A DNA stretch of 31,438 nt from the NCBI GenBank assembly GCA_013388525.1, contig JACAFA010000106.1:1-31438 (forward strand). Reading direction: 5' to 3'. Under the pieces are notes generated by a model that made no database searches, had not been told where the DNA came from, and was given only the letters and a program-made list of their open reading frames with translations. The stretch is from Ignavibacteriaceae bacterium (GTDB lineage: Bacteria > Bacteroidota > Ignavibacteria > Ignavibacteriales > Ignavibacteriaceae). Each line of letters begins with the position of its first letter. The first letter of the stretch is position 1. Below are positions 7,922 to 15,415 of the stretch, in pieces. The position numbers and the translations under genes were made by a program.

Positions 7922-9514
7922 ATGAATACTAATTTTCTATTTAAAGGCAACGGATTAAATAAAAATTTAATTTTTGTATTACTTATCTGGACGAATTTTA
8001 TCTTCGCTCAATATCAACTTCAGGTGGCGTATCCAAATCTTACTTTCACCAATCCGCTCTTTCTAACCCATTCCGGCGATGGAACAAACAGAATTTTTGT
8101 GGTTGAGCAAGAAGGGATTATTAAAGTTTTTCAAAATACTTCGGGAGTAACAATAACGAAACAATATTTGAACATAACTGACCGAGTTTCCTCAGGTGGT
8201 GAAAAAGGATTGTTGGGTTTGGCGTTTCATCCGGACTATGAAACTAATGGTTACTTTTATGTTAACTATACTGCAAGTAATCCTGAAAGAACTGTTATTT
8301 CAAGATTCCAGGTTACAAGTAATCCTGATTCAGCAAATAATAACAGTGAGTTTCAGATCTTATCATTTTCACAACCTTATGGTAATCATAACGGCGGTTG
8401 GATTGGGTTTGGACCAAATGATGGATATTTATATATAGCTACCGGTGATGGCGGATCTAGTGGTGATCCACAAAATTATGCACAAAGTATAAATACACTT
8501 CTTGGAAAAATTCTTCGCATTGATATCAATGGAGGAACTCCTTATACAATTCCTCCAACAAATCCGTTTTTTGACAGCACGAATACACAAGTTAAAAAAG
8601 AAATTTACGCGTGGGGATTGAGGAATCCCTGGCGTTGTAGTTTTGATCCTCTGACCGGTTGGCTTTGGGCCGGAGATGTTGGTCAGAATGATTGGGAGGA
8701 AATTGATTTAATCCAAAATGGTAAAAATTATGGTTGGAGATGTTATGAAGGTAATCATCCGTATAATACAACAGGCTGTAATTATCCCGAGTACATCTAT
8801 CCAATATGGGAATATAGCCATAGTGTTGGTTACTCTATTACCGGTGGTTACGTTTATCGGGGACCGAATTTACCAGAACTTACAGGTAAATATATTTATG
8901 CTGATTATGTCACAAGGAAAGTTTGGGCTCTATCATACGATGGGATTTCACAAACTTCGAATACATTATTGGTAACAGCACCAGCATCTGTATCATCATT
9001 TGGTGTGGATGAGTTTAATGAATTATATATTACATCTTTCAACGGTAGAATTTATAAATTTAATCCTGCTACAGGATGCGGAAATATAAATCTTCAGTCC
9101 GGATGGAATATTGTATCAGTACCTTTTTTAAGTAGCAATATGTCAACTTCAAATATTTTACCAACTGCTTCTTCCGAAATATTCGGTTACGACAATGGTT
9201 ACTATATTGCTGATACTCTTGTGAATGGAAATGGCTACTGGGTAAAATATGACACCCCCGCAATTTCACAAGTCTGCGGCAGTAGAGTATCTATTCCAAT
9301 AAATGTAAATTCTGGCTGGAATTTAGTCGGTCCATTTGAAGAAGAAATTAGCGTCTCGAATATAACATCAACACCACCAGGAATAATTATAAGTCAGTTT
9401 TATGAATTTAATGGTATATATGCTACAGTAAGTTCTTTAAAAGCGGGTAAAGGATATTGGGTTAAGACCAGTGCTGATGGTACTTTGCAGCTAAATACAA
9501 ATTTTAGTAAGTAG
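7922..9514 (+). CDS. Secreted PQQ-dependent glucose/sorbosone dehydrogenase-like protein with C-terminal GWN modules
   Basis: The product has 530 residues from ATG 7922. A TTG two codons upstream (7916) is in frame but less likely; a weak AGGA lies at 7907-7910. The signal peptide ends 'NFIFAQ'. Residues about 30-375 match the soluble aldose sugar dehydrogenase (GSDH) beta-propeller: 'HSGDGTNRIFVVEQEG', 'GLLGLAFHPDY', 'GNHNGGWIGFG' with the expected catalytic His at about 156, 'ATGDGG', 'LLGKILRIDI', 'WGLRNPWR' and 'NYGW'. Members oxidise aldoses with PQQ as cofactor, though many homologues have unknown substrates. Residues about 388-528 hold two 'SGWN(I/L)V' modules with 'GYWVK', like those in the 2807-6841 protein. 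No T9SS tail is present: the protein stops at 'NTNFSK'. Export beyond the periplasm is therefore uncertain. Confidence 0.88.
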   Translation: MNTNFLFKGNGLNKNLIFVLLIWTNFIFAQYQLQVAYPNLTFTNPLFLTHSGDGTNRIFVVEQEGIIKVFQNTSGVTITKQYLNITDRVSSGGEKGLLGLAFHPDYETNGYFYVNYTASNPERTVISRFQVTSNPDSANNNSEFQILSFSQPYGNHNGGWIGFGPNDGYLYIATGDGGSSGDPQNYAQSINTLLGKILRIDINGGTPYTIPPTNPFFDSTNTQVKKEIYAWGLRNPWRCSFDPLTGWLWAGDVGQNDWEEIDLIQNGKNYGWRCYEGNHPYNTTGCNYPEYIYPIWEYSHSVGYSITGGYVYRGPNLPELTGKYIYADYVTRKVWALSYDGISQTSNTLLVTAPASVSSFGVDEFNELYITSFNGRIYKFNPATGCGNINLQSGWNIVSVPFLSSNMSTSNILPTASSEIFGYDNGYYIADTLVNGNGYWVKYDTPAISQVCGSRVSIPINVNSGWNLVGPFEEEISVSNITSTPPGIIISQFYEFNGIYATVSSLKAGKGYWVKTSADGTLQLNTNFSK

Positions 9515-9577
9515 ATAGGCTAACTGATAAAAGATTCGTTTATAAACTTTTAGGGAGCAAAAAATGGATGGTGCTAT

Positions 9578-10426
9578 TTGCATTTTCTATTCTTAACTAT
9601 CATTTGCTCAACAAGCATCGCTTTAATTCTAAAGTACAGCGAAACAAAAAAAGGTAAGCCAATTATTCTTCTTGCAGGTAATTATCTTGTTGCTTCTTTA
9701 ATTGGTTTTATTCTTCTGATACTGAATGATGAAAAAATATTTTCCATTCAAACTTTATTCTTTGGTGCAGGACTTGGATTATTATTTGTGCTTTCATTCT
9801 TTGTATATGCTAAAGCGATTAGTTTTGCAGGCACGGGATTAGCAACTACCAGTTCGAGATTATCAGTTATCATTCCTATTATTCTTTCAATTATTGTCTT
9901 TAACGAACTGCCGAATCAGCTTCATCTGTTTGGATTTTTATTTACGGTAATCACCTTTTTATTTTTTTATTTCACTGTTAAGGGAAACCACAAGGATGGA
10001 GAAAACTTATTAAAATATTTATTTCTCGTTCTTGTTTTTATTGGTATAGGAATAAATGATTTTGCTATTAAAGTTTTCAAAAGCTGGCGACCTGAACAGG
10101 AAGAACCTTATTTTGTATTATTCATTTTCTCATCTGCACTTGTTTACTCATTCATTTATATAATTACCAAAAAAATTACGATAAAAAAAGAAACTGTCCT
10201 TTTGGGGATGGTTCTTGGCATTCCGAATGTTTTCAGCACAATTTTTCTGCTTGGCGCATTATCATCGCTTCCTGCAATATTGGTCTATCCATTTATGAAT
10301 GTGGGAATAATTCTTTTCACAACATTATTGGCTTTTATTATATGGAAAGAAAAATTAAACCGCTGGGGAGTTTCTGCTCTCGCCAGCGGTTTATTAGCAA
10401 TTTTGTTTCTGAGTCTTGGCGGATAG
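9578..10426 (+). CDS. DMT-superfamily (EamA-like) membrane permease
   Basis: The product has about 282 residues and is almost entirely hydrophobic, with about ten predicted membrane segments. Two halves with small charged loops fit the drug/metabolite transporter (EamA) fold, which exports or imports small metabolites; the substrate is unknown. The start is a problem. In this frame the first usable start codon is TTG 9578, giving 'MHFLFLTIICSTSIALILKY', a plausible N-terminus. The only good SD (AGGGAG, 9552-9557) points to ATGs at 9564 and 9568, both out of frame and soon closed by stops. Either initiation is at TTG, or an indel lies near 9570. The gene ends exactly where the convergent small gene begins (10426/10427), with no gap. 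Confidence 0.8.
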   Translation: MHFLFLTIICSTSIALILKYSETKKGKPIILLAGNYLVASLIGFILLILNDEKIFSIQTLFFGAGLGLLFVLSFFVYAKAISFAGTGLATTSSRLSVIIPIILSIIVFNELPNQLHLFGFLFTVITFLFFYFTVKGNHKDGENLLKYLFLVLVFIGIGINDFAIKVFKSWRPEQEEPYFVLFIFSSALVYSFIYIITKKITIKKETVLLGMVLGIPNVFSTIFLLGALSSLPAILVYPFMNVGIILFTTLLAFIIWKEKLNRWGVSALASGLLAILFLSLGG

Positions 10427-10747
10427 TTAAGTCGTTATATTTTTTATAGTTCTATAAAATTTTAACTCTTTATTTTTTCGTTCATTTGATATTCCCGTTT
10501 CAGTCTTTGATTCTTTTTCGATATAAGGGCAGGTGGTTTTACCGCTAAGATAAGGACATTCCGAATTTGACTTATCAACCTTTCCTTCTAGATATGGACA
10601 AGTTTTTTCTGACTTTCCTTGAAGAAAGGGACATTCAGTTTTGTTTGGTTTTTCATCCGCAAATAAATTTCCTGACTCTGTAAAATCAGCAGCTAATATT
10701 AAAATAGCACCTAATAAAAAGCTTGAAAATATAATTCTGGTTTTCAT
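10427..10747 (-). CDS. Small exported protein with four Cys-Pro-aromatic motifs (CP repeats)
   Basis: The product has 106 residues from the ATG complementary to 10745-10747, chosen because AAAGGAG (10754-10760) lies 6 nt upstream. A longer frame to 10801 would bury the signal peptide. A hydrophobic signal covers about 5-20, with likely cleavage near 'LFA' (residue 30). The mature part is short, charged and has four near-repeats: 'ECPFLQGK' (C39), 'TCPYLEGK' (C50), 'ECPYLSGK' (C64) and 'TCPYIE' (C73). There are no other Cys and no His. I do not recognise a named family. The Cys-Pro dipeptide followed by a hydrophobic residue resembles heme-regulatory (CP) motifs, and four Cys could also bind metal or form disulfides; both are inference. 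It lies downstream of the MFS gene on the same strand, but a GC-rich hairpin patch and its own strong RBS suggest a separate transcript. Confidence 0.75.
   Translation of the reverse strand: MKTRIIFSSFLLGAILILAADFTESGNLFADEKPNKTECPFLQGKSEKTCPYLEGKVDKSNSECPYLSGKTTCPYIEKESKTETGISNERKNKELKFYRTIKNITT
10442..10467 (+). terminator. Possible AT-rich terminator for the EamA-like gene, inside the convergent gene
   Basis: TTTTATAG (10442-10449) pairs perfectly with CTATAAAA (10452-10459) and is followed on the + strand by TTTTAACTCTTTATTTTTT. It lies 16 nt after the + strand stop codon but overlaps the 3' coding end of the opposing gene. The stem is AT-only except for one pair, so the call is weak. 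Confidence 0.3.
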
Positions 10748-10753
10748 TGGATT

Positions 10754-10760
10754 CTCCTTT
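10754..10760 (-). promoter_or_regulatory. Strong Shine-Dalgarno site of the CP-repeat gene
   Basis: Read on the minus strand this is AAAGGAG, 6 nt before ATG 10747. It decides the start in favour of the 106-residue form. Confidence 0.7.
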
Positions 10761-10799
10761 CTGCTTTTTAACAACTTTCGGCTTAAAAAGTTCAATATC

Positions 10800-10815
10800 A
10801 AATACTAAAGTATTT
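10800..10815. promoter_or_regulatory. Perfect 16-bp dyad upstream of the CP-repeat gene (possible operator)
   Basis: AAATACT-AA-AGTATTT has two perfect 7-bp arms and lies about 53 nt upstream of the minus-strand start at 10747. It is placed where a regulator could bind. AT-rich dyads also arise by chance in such DNA. Confidence 0.35.
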
Positions 10816-10821
10816 AAAGAA

Positions 10822-10885
10822 CCCCTACTTTTGAGGCTGTTGGACTTCGGCGAGTCCACCGAACTCGACGAGGACAGGGGAGGCT
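10822..10885. repeat. GC-rich hairpin-forming patch after the MFS transporter gene
   Basis: In an AT-rich genome this short patch is strikingly GC-rich. It contains GGACT-TCGGCG-AGTCC, CGAGT...ACTCG and CCGAACTCG segments that can pair in several ways. CCCCT (10822-10826) can pair with AGGGG (10876-10880). The hexamer GAGGCT flanks it directly at 10833-10838 and 10880-10885. It starts directly after the MFS stop codon on the minus strand. It could act as a transcript end or be a small mobile palindrome. No T run follows on either strand, so a standard intrinsic terminator is not certain. Confidence 0.5.
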
Positions 10886-10886
10886 A

Positions 10887-12389
10887 CTAATCCACATCAT
10901 CAACAAACATCACCATAATTCCCGCGACAATCATTGATGCACCACCTAAAACCAATGCATAAATTGCTTCGCCACCAACAATATTTCTTACAAAAAATCC
11001 TAATATGCTTGCGGCTGTTATCTGAGGAATTACTATAAAGAAATTAAAAATTCCCATATACACTCCCATCTTTTCCGGGGGTAATGAGCCCGTAAGAATA
11101 GCATAAGGCATTGCCAATATTGAAGCCCAGGCTAAACCAATTCCTAATTCGGAAAGTAGAAGTAAGTTTGGATCTTTAATTAAATAAAAAGATGCTAAGC
11201 CCAAACCACCAGCAACAAGGCTTATCAAATGAACAGTTTTTCTGCTGGTTAGTTTTGCAAGCCAGACAAGAACAAAAGCCATTATTGCTGCAAAACCATT
11301 ATAGACTGACATCAGCACACCTACCCAATCTGCACCTTCATTATACAATGCAGTTGTTGGATCTGTTGCACTATAAACGTGATGAGTAACTGCAGGAGTA
11401 GTATAAATCCACATAGCAAAGAGTGCAAACCATGAAAAGAACTGAACAATTGCAAGCTGCTTCATTGTTTTCGGCATGTTGTATAAATCATTCAGTACTA
11501 CAACAAAACCGTTTTCAGTTTTATTATTCTTTACAAGATAACCGGCAAGTATTTGTAGTAATCCGAAAGCCGCACCACCGACAAATAGAACATATAATCC
11601 ATAATCGATTTCAGTAACGCTGATTGTGATAATTATTGTAATTAAAATTCCTAACAAAAACCATATCGAACCATCTTTAATAAATTTTGAGGAACTAACT
11701 AATACTCTATTTTGACTTTTAACTTCTGACTTTTGACTATCGGCTTCAGAGAATTTTTTCAACTCTTCAGGAGAATATTCTTGTGTACTGAAGACTGTCC
11801 AGGCAACCGCAAGAAAGAAAACAATTGCACCAACATAAAAAGAGAATTTGACTGAGTCAGGAATTTCACCTTCAGGTGCAACGTTTGAAATGCCAAACCA
11901 GTTTGTCATCATATAAGGTAAAGCAGATGCGATCACTGCTCCGGTTCCAATGAAGAAACTCTGCATTGCAAATCCCTGAGTTCGCTGTTCGGAAGGAAGC
12001 ATATCGCCGACAAAAGCTCTGAATGGTTCCATCGAAATATTTATTGATGCGTCCATTATCCACAACATTCCTGCTGCAATCCATAGAGAAGGGGAATTTG
12101 GCATCAATATTATTGCAAGCGAAGCCATTATTGCTCCAACTAAAAAATACGGACGTCTTCTGCCAAGACGGTTCCATGTTTTATCGCTCATATGTCCAAC
12201 TATGGGCTGAATAATTAACCCGGTTACAGGCGCCGCAATCCAGAGGATTGGAATGTTATCAATACTGGCGCCTAAAGTTTCAAATATTCTGCTTACATTT
12301 GCATTTTGAAGAGCGAAACCAAATTGAATTCCGAGGAATCCAAAGCTCATATTCCAGATTTGCCAGAAGGAAAGTCGGGGTTTTTTCAT
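10887..12389 (-). CDS. MFS sugar transporter, SLC45/GPH-like
   Basis: The product has 500 residues and about 12 membrane segments. Near residues 64-82 it has 'GHMSDKTWNRLGRRRPYF', the loop 2-3 signature typical of the sucrose/maltose:H+ symporters of the SLC45/SUT and GPH groups. 'NISMEPFRAFVGDMLP' and 'QTRGF'-like 'QRTQGFAMQS' follow in the fourth and fifth segments. A charged central loop of about 30 residues (about 205-232) separates the two halves. The usual role is cation-coupled uptake or export of di- or oligosaccharides in the inner membrane; the substrate is not given by the sequence. The start has no clear SD. It is divergent from the folate gene at 12448, with 58 bp between. The PQQ-dehydrogenase-like protein is nearby, but a functional link is not shown. 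Confidence 0.88.
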   Translation of the reverse strand: MKKPRLSFWQIWNMSFGFLGIQFGFALQNANVSRIFETLGASIDNIPILWIAAPVTGLIIQPIVGHMSDKTWNRLGRRRPYFLVGAIMASLAIILMPNSPSLWIAAGMLWIMDASINISMEPFRAFVGDMLPSEQRTQGFAMQSFFIGTGAVIASALPYMMTNWFGISNVAPEGEIPDSVKFSFYVGAIVFFLAVAWTVFSTQEYSPEELKKFSEADSQKSEVKSQNRVLVSSSKFIKDGSIWFLLGILITIIITISVTEIDYGLYVLFVGGAAFGLLQILAGYLVKNNKTENGFVVVLNDLYNMPKTMKQLAIVQFFSWFALFAMWIYTTPAVTHHVYSATDPTTALYNEGADWVGVLMSVYNGFAAIMAFVLVWLAKLTSRKTVHLISLVAGGLGLASFYLIKDPNLLLLSELGIGLAWASILAMPYAILTGSLPPEKMGVYMGIFNFFIVIPQITAASILGFFVRNIVGGEAIYALVLGGASMIVAGIMVMFVDDVD

Positions 12390-12425
12390 TAAAATTTACC
12401 AATCATTCTAAACTTGTATTTAATT

Positions 12426-12446
12426 TTATTTTATTCGATAAAATAA
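12426..12446. promoter_or_regulatory. Perfect 9-bp dyad immediately before the pabB-pabC start
   Basis: TTATTTTAT-TCG-ATAAAATAA lies between the divergent MFS and pabBC genes and ends one base before ATG 12448. It could be an operator or an RNA hairpin hiding the start. There is no Shine-Dalgarno sequence in this gap. Low complexity makes chance possible. Confidence 0.35.
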
Positions 12447-12447
12447 T

Positions 12448-14289
12448 ATGAAATTCGATGATATAATAAAGCAAGTTGAAAACAATCCAAACTCTGCTTT
12501 TTTTTACACACCTTCAATTTATAAAAAGGCGCTTTCATATTTCTTCATAAAACCATTTAAAATTATTTCACTCCATAAGAAACAAGATCTTGAACTTGCC
12601 TTCAAACTGATTCAAAAATTAATTGATAAAAGATATTTTGGTTATTCGTTGATCAAATACGAATCTGGCTATCTGTTTGAAGAAAAATTTTCAAATTTAA
12701 TTTCGAATGATGAGAAAAACCTGATTCAGTTTTTCTTTTTTGATAAAAGTGAAGTTAAAATCCTGAATTCCTCCAAAATTGTATTCGAAGATTTTCCTGT
12801 TGAAAAATTTTCTGTTACAGATTTTAAATTGAACAGGTCTGAGACTCAGTTTATAAATGACATTTTAAAAATAAAAAAATATATAGAAGCCGGAGACACT
12901 TATCAGGTAAATTACACTGTCAAGGGAAAATTTAATTTTACAGGTTCATACTCATCTTTATTTCAGAAACTTCTTTTCAACCAATCAGCTAAATATTCCG
13001 CATTCATAAACAACGATGCGAAATTTATTATCTCTCTTTCACCGGAATTATTCTTTCTTCAAAAAAATAGAAAAATACTTTCGCATCCAATGAAAGGAAC
13101 AATAAGGAAAGGTCATAACCAAAGTTTTGACCGAATTGCTGAAACAGAATTGAAGACCGGTGAAAAAAACATTGCTGAGAATGTTATGATTGTTGATTTA
13201 ATTCGAAATGACCTTGGAAAAATCTGCAAGTACGGTAGTGTTAAAGTTCCTGAACTTTTTAAGGTTGAAAAGTATGAATCACTCTTTCAGTTGGTAAGTC
13301 AGGTTGAAGGAAAACTTAGAAAGAGCAACGGTATAAATGAAATTATCCGAAATATTTTTCCCTGCGGTTCAATTACCGGCGCACCTAAAATCAGAACTAT
13401 GGAAATTATCAAAGCAATTGAAAAAGAAGAACGAGGAATCTACACCGGTTCAATTGGATTGATTACTCCGGAAGAAATTAAAATGAATGTCGCTATCCGT
13501 ACAATCAGCATAAATAAAGAAAATGGTGATGGAGTTCTGGGATTAGGATCCGGAATAGTCTGGGACAGTAATCCACAAAGTGAATACGAAGAGGTTCTGT
13601 TAAAAAGTAAATTTTTGACTGAGCCGCTTGAGTATTTTGAAATATTTGAAACAATGAGATATGAAAACGGTAAAATAAAATTTCTTGATGAGCATCTTGC
13701 ACGAATTAAGTCAGCATCCGATTATTTTTTATTCAGGTTCAGTGAAAAAAAAATAAGGAAGCAAATTCTTAATTCAATAGAAGAACTTGAAAAAACAAAA
13801 CCAAAAAGGATTAAGCTTACTTTATCCAAATGGGGAATATCGAAAGTAGAAATATCAGATATCCCAATAGTTGCTAATGATGTATCAGTTATTATTTCAC
13901 AAAATAAAATTAACTCGTATGACAAATTCAGACAATTTAAAACCACAAACAGAAAATTATACGATGATGAATTTGCACATTACGATGCGCTAGGCTTTTA
14001 TGAAGTTTTATATCTCAATGAAAAAGATGAACTAGCCGAAGGAAGCCGGACAAACATTTTTCTGAGACGAGGAGAATTATGGTTTACACCACCTCTGGAT
14101 TCGGGAGCACTACCGGGAATTTGCAGGCAGCATTTTATCGAAAATAATTCACAAACAATTGAAAAAAGTGTCAGACTCAATGACTTGCTGACTGCTGATG
14201 AGCTGATACTGACAAATGCATTAAGAGGTGAAGTACGAGTAAAAAAATTTTTTGTTACTCTTGATGAATACGTCATTTTCAAAAGATAA
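12448..14289 (+). CDS. pabBC: Aminodeoxychorismate synthase component I fused to aminodeoxychorismate lyase
   Basis: The product has 613 residues, normal for this fusion. Residues about 130-390 are the chorismate-binding domain: 'EAGDTYQVNYT', 'HPMKGTIRKG', 'ENVMIVDLIRNDLGK', 'FPCGSITGAPK' and 'YTGSIG'. Lys216 in 'PMKGT' is the lysine that marks PabB, where TrpE has Ala, so anthranilate synthase is excluded. Residues about 395-613 are a class IV PLP-dependent aminotransferase-fold lyase ('FEIFETMRY', 'LDEHLARI', 'EGSRTNIFL', 'LPGICR'). Lys498 in 'FKTTNRK' is the likely PLP lysine. Together they turn chorismate, with ammonia from a PabA subunit, into 4-aminobenzoate for folate. PabA is not in the window. 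This is the first gene of the long + strand run. Confidence 0.93.
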   Translation: MKFDDIIKQVENNPNSAFFYTPSIYKKALSYFFIKPFKIISLHKKQDLELAFKLIQKLIDKRYFGYSLIKYESGYLFEEKFSNLISNDEKNLIQFFFFDKSEVKILNSSKIVFEDFPVEKFSVTDFKLNRSETQFINDILKIKKYIEAGDTYQVNYTVKGKFNFTGSYSSLFQKLLFNQSAKYSAFINNDAKFIISLSPELFFLQKNRKILSHPMKGTIRKGHNQSFDRIAETELKTGEKNIAENVMIVDLIRNDLGKICKYGSVKVPELFKVEKYESLFQLVSQVEGKLRKSNGINEIIRNIFPCGSITGAPKIRTMEIIKAIEKEERGIYTGSIGLITPEEIKMNVAIRTISINKENGDGVLGLGSGIVWDSNPQSEYEEVLLKSKFLTEPLEYFEIFETMRYENGKIKFLDEHLARIKSASDYFLFRFSEKKIRKQILNSIEELEKTKPKRIKLTLSKWGISKVEISDIPIVANDVSVIISQNKINSYDKFRQFKTTNRKLYDDEFAHYDALGFYEVLYLNEKDELAEGSRTNIFLRRGELWFTPPLDSGALPGICRQHFIENNSQTIEKSVRLNDLLTADELILTNALRGEVRVKKFFVTLDEYVIFKR

Positions 14290-14368
14290 TATCTGGTAAC
14301 AGCAGGAATTTAATGCTAAAATTTAATAACTTGTAGTGCTTTGAAAATTAATAGTTTCAACAATTCGA

Positions 14369-15415
14369 ATGAATAATTCAGACGACATCACATCTAAAAG
14401 AAAAAAAGAGCACCTGAGTTTAAGCTTAAATGCAGATGTCTCTTTCAAAACAAAATCCAATGGTCTTGATCATTACGAATTTATACACAATGCAGCAACC
14501 GAAATTGAACTTGATAAACTTTCCTTTAAAACTAAATTCTTCAAAAAGAAAATTAATTACCCGTTTATAATTTCCTGTATGACAGGCGGTACCGTAGAAG
14601 CTGAAAATATAAATGCTCAGCTCGCAATCGCAGCAGAAGAATTGCAGATACCAATTGGAGTTGGAAGTCAACGACAGGCACTTGAAAATAAAAATTACAG
14701 AAACACTTATCAGATAATCAGAAAAAACGCAAAGTCAGCTCCTGTTCTTGGTAATCTTGGCGCAGCGGAGTTGGTTAAATTAAAATCGTTTGATCCAATT
14801 AAAATGCTCATTGATCTGATTGAAGCTGATGCTTTTGTTATTCACCTGAATCCATTACAGGAATTGCTTCAACCCGAGGGAAATCCTGATTTCAAAGGGC
14901 TGACAAAAAGTTTAAGAAACTTAGTAAAAGAAATTAACACACCGGTTATCGTTAAAGAAATCGGAATGGGAATTTCTTATGAAGTTGCCAAAAAGATGCT
15001 CGATGCTGGGGTTAAAGGTATTGATGTTGCCGGCGCAGGAGGGACAAGCTGGGCAGCAATTGAAATGCTTAGGAATAAATCGATGACGAATGATTATTTT
15101 TGGGACTGGGGATTGCCAACTTCTTTTTGTCTTCGGGAAGTTTCAAGACTCAAAAAAAAATATAAGTTTTTCTTAATTGGCTCCGGCGGAATAAACTCAG
15201 GCATTGAGGCAGCCAAAGCATTTGCGCTTGGATCTGATTATGTTGCATCTGCCAGAATAATTTTAAAGGAATTAGATTCTGCCGGAGTTGATGGAGTAAT
15301 AAAGCTGATTATTGATTGGTTTGATGAAATCAAAAAGATAATGTTCCTGACCGGTTCTGAATCAATTAAAGAATTACAGAAAGCCAAAATATTAAGAAAA
15401 GAATTTCTTTACTGA
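14369..15415 (+). CDS. fni: Type 2 isopentenyl-diphosphate delta-isomerase (FMN-dependent)
   Basis: The product has 348 residues, the usual length. The N-terminal 'SKRKKEHL' (9-16), 'SCMTGGT' (about 69-75), 'VGSQRQALEN', 'HLNPLQE' (with the conserved Gln and the nearby Glu that binds Mg), 'GIDVAGAGGTSW' and 'GSGGINSG' are all IDI-2 signatures. The enzyme interconverts isopentenyl and dimethylallyl diphosphate using reduced FMN in the cytoplasm. It supplies the prenyl synthase encoded next, and the stop and next start overlap by one base (TGATG), so they are co-translated. There is no SD before ATG 14369. Confidence 0.94.
   Translation: MNNSDDITSKRKKEHLSLSLNADVSFKTKSNGLDHYEFIHNAATEIELDKLSFKTKFFKKKINYPFIISCMTGGTVEAENINAQLAIAAEELQIPIGVGSQRQALENKNYRNTYQIIRKNAKSAPVLGNLGAAELVKLKSFDPIKMLIDLIEADAFVIHLNPLQELLQPEGNPDFKGLTKSLRNLVKEINTPVIVKEIGMGISYEVAKKMLDAGVKGIDVAGAGGTSWAAIEMLRNKSMTNDYFWDWGLPTSFCLREVSRLKKKYKFFLIGSGGINSGIEAAKAFALGSDYVASARIILKELDSAGVDGVIKLIIDWFDEIKKIMFLTGSESIKELQKAKILRKEFLY

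Noticed and set aside
10748..10801. Longer N-terminus for the CP-repeat gene
   Set aside because: It would put 18 charged residues before the signal peptide and ignore the strong RBS just upstream of ATG 10747.
12448..14289. Anthranilate synthase (TrpE) for the chorismate-binding protein
   Set aside because: The active-site segment reads PMKGT, with the lysine typical of PabB, and a PabC-type lyase domain is fused to it.
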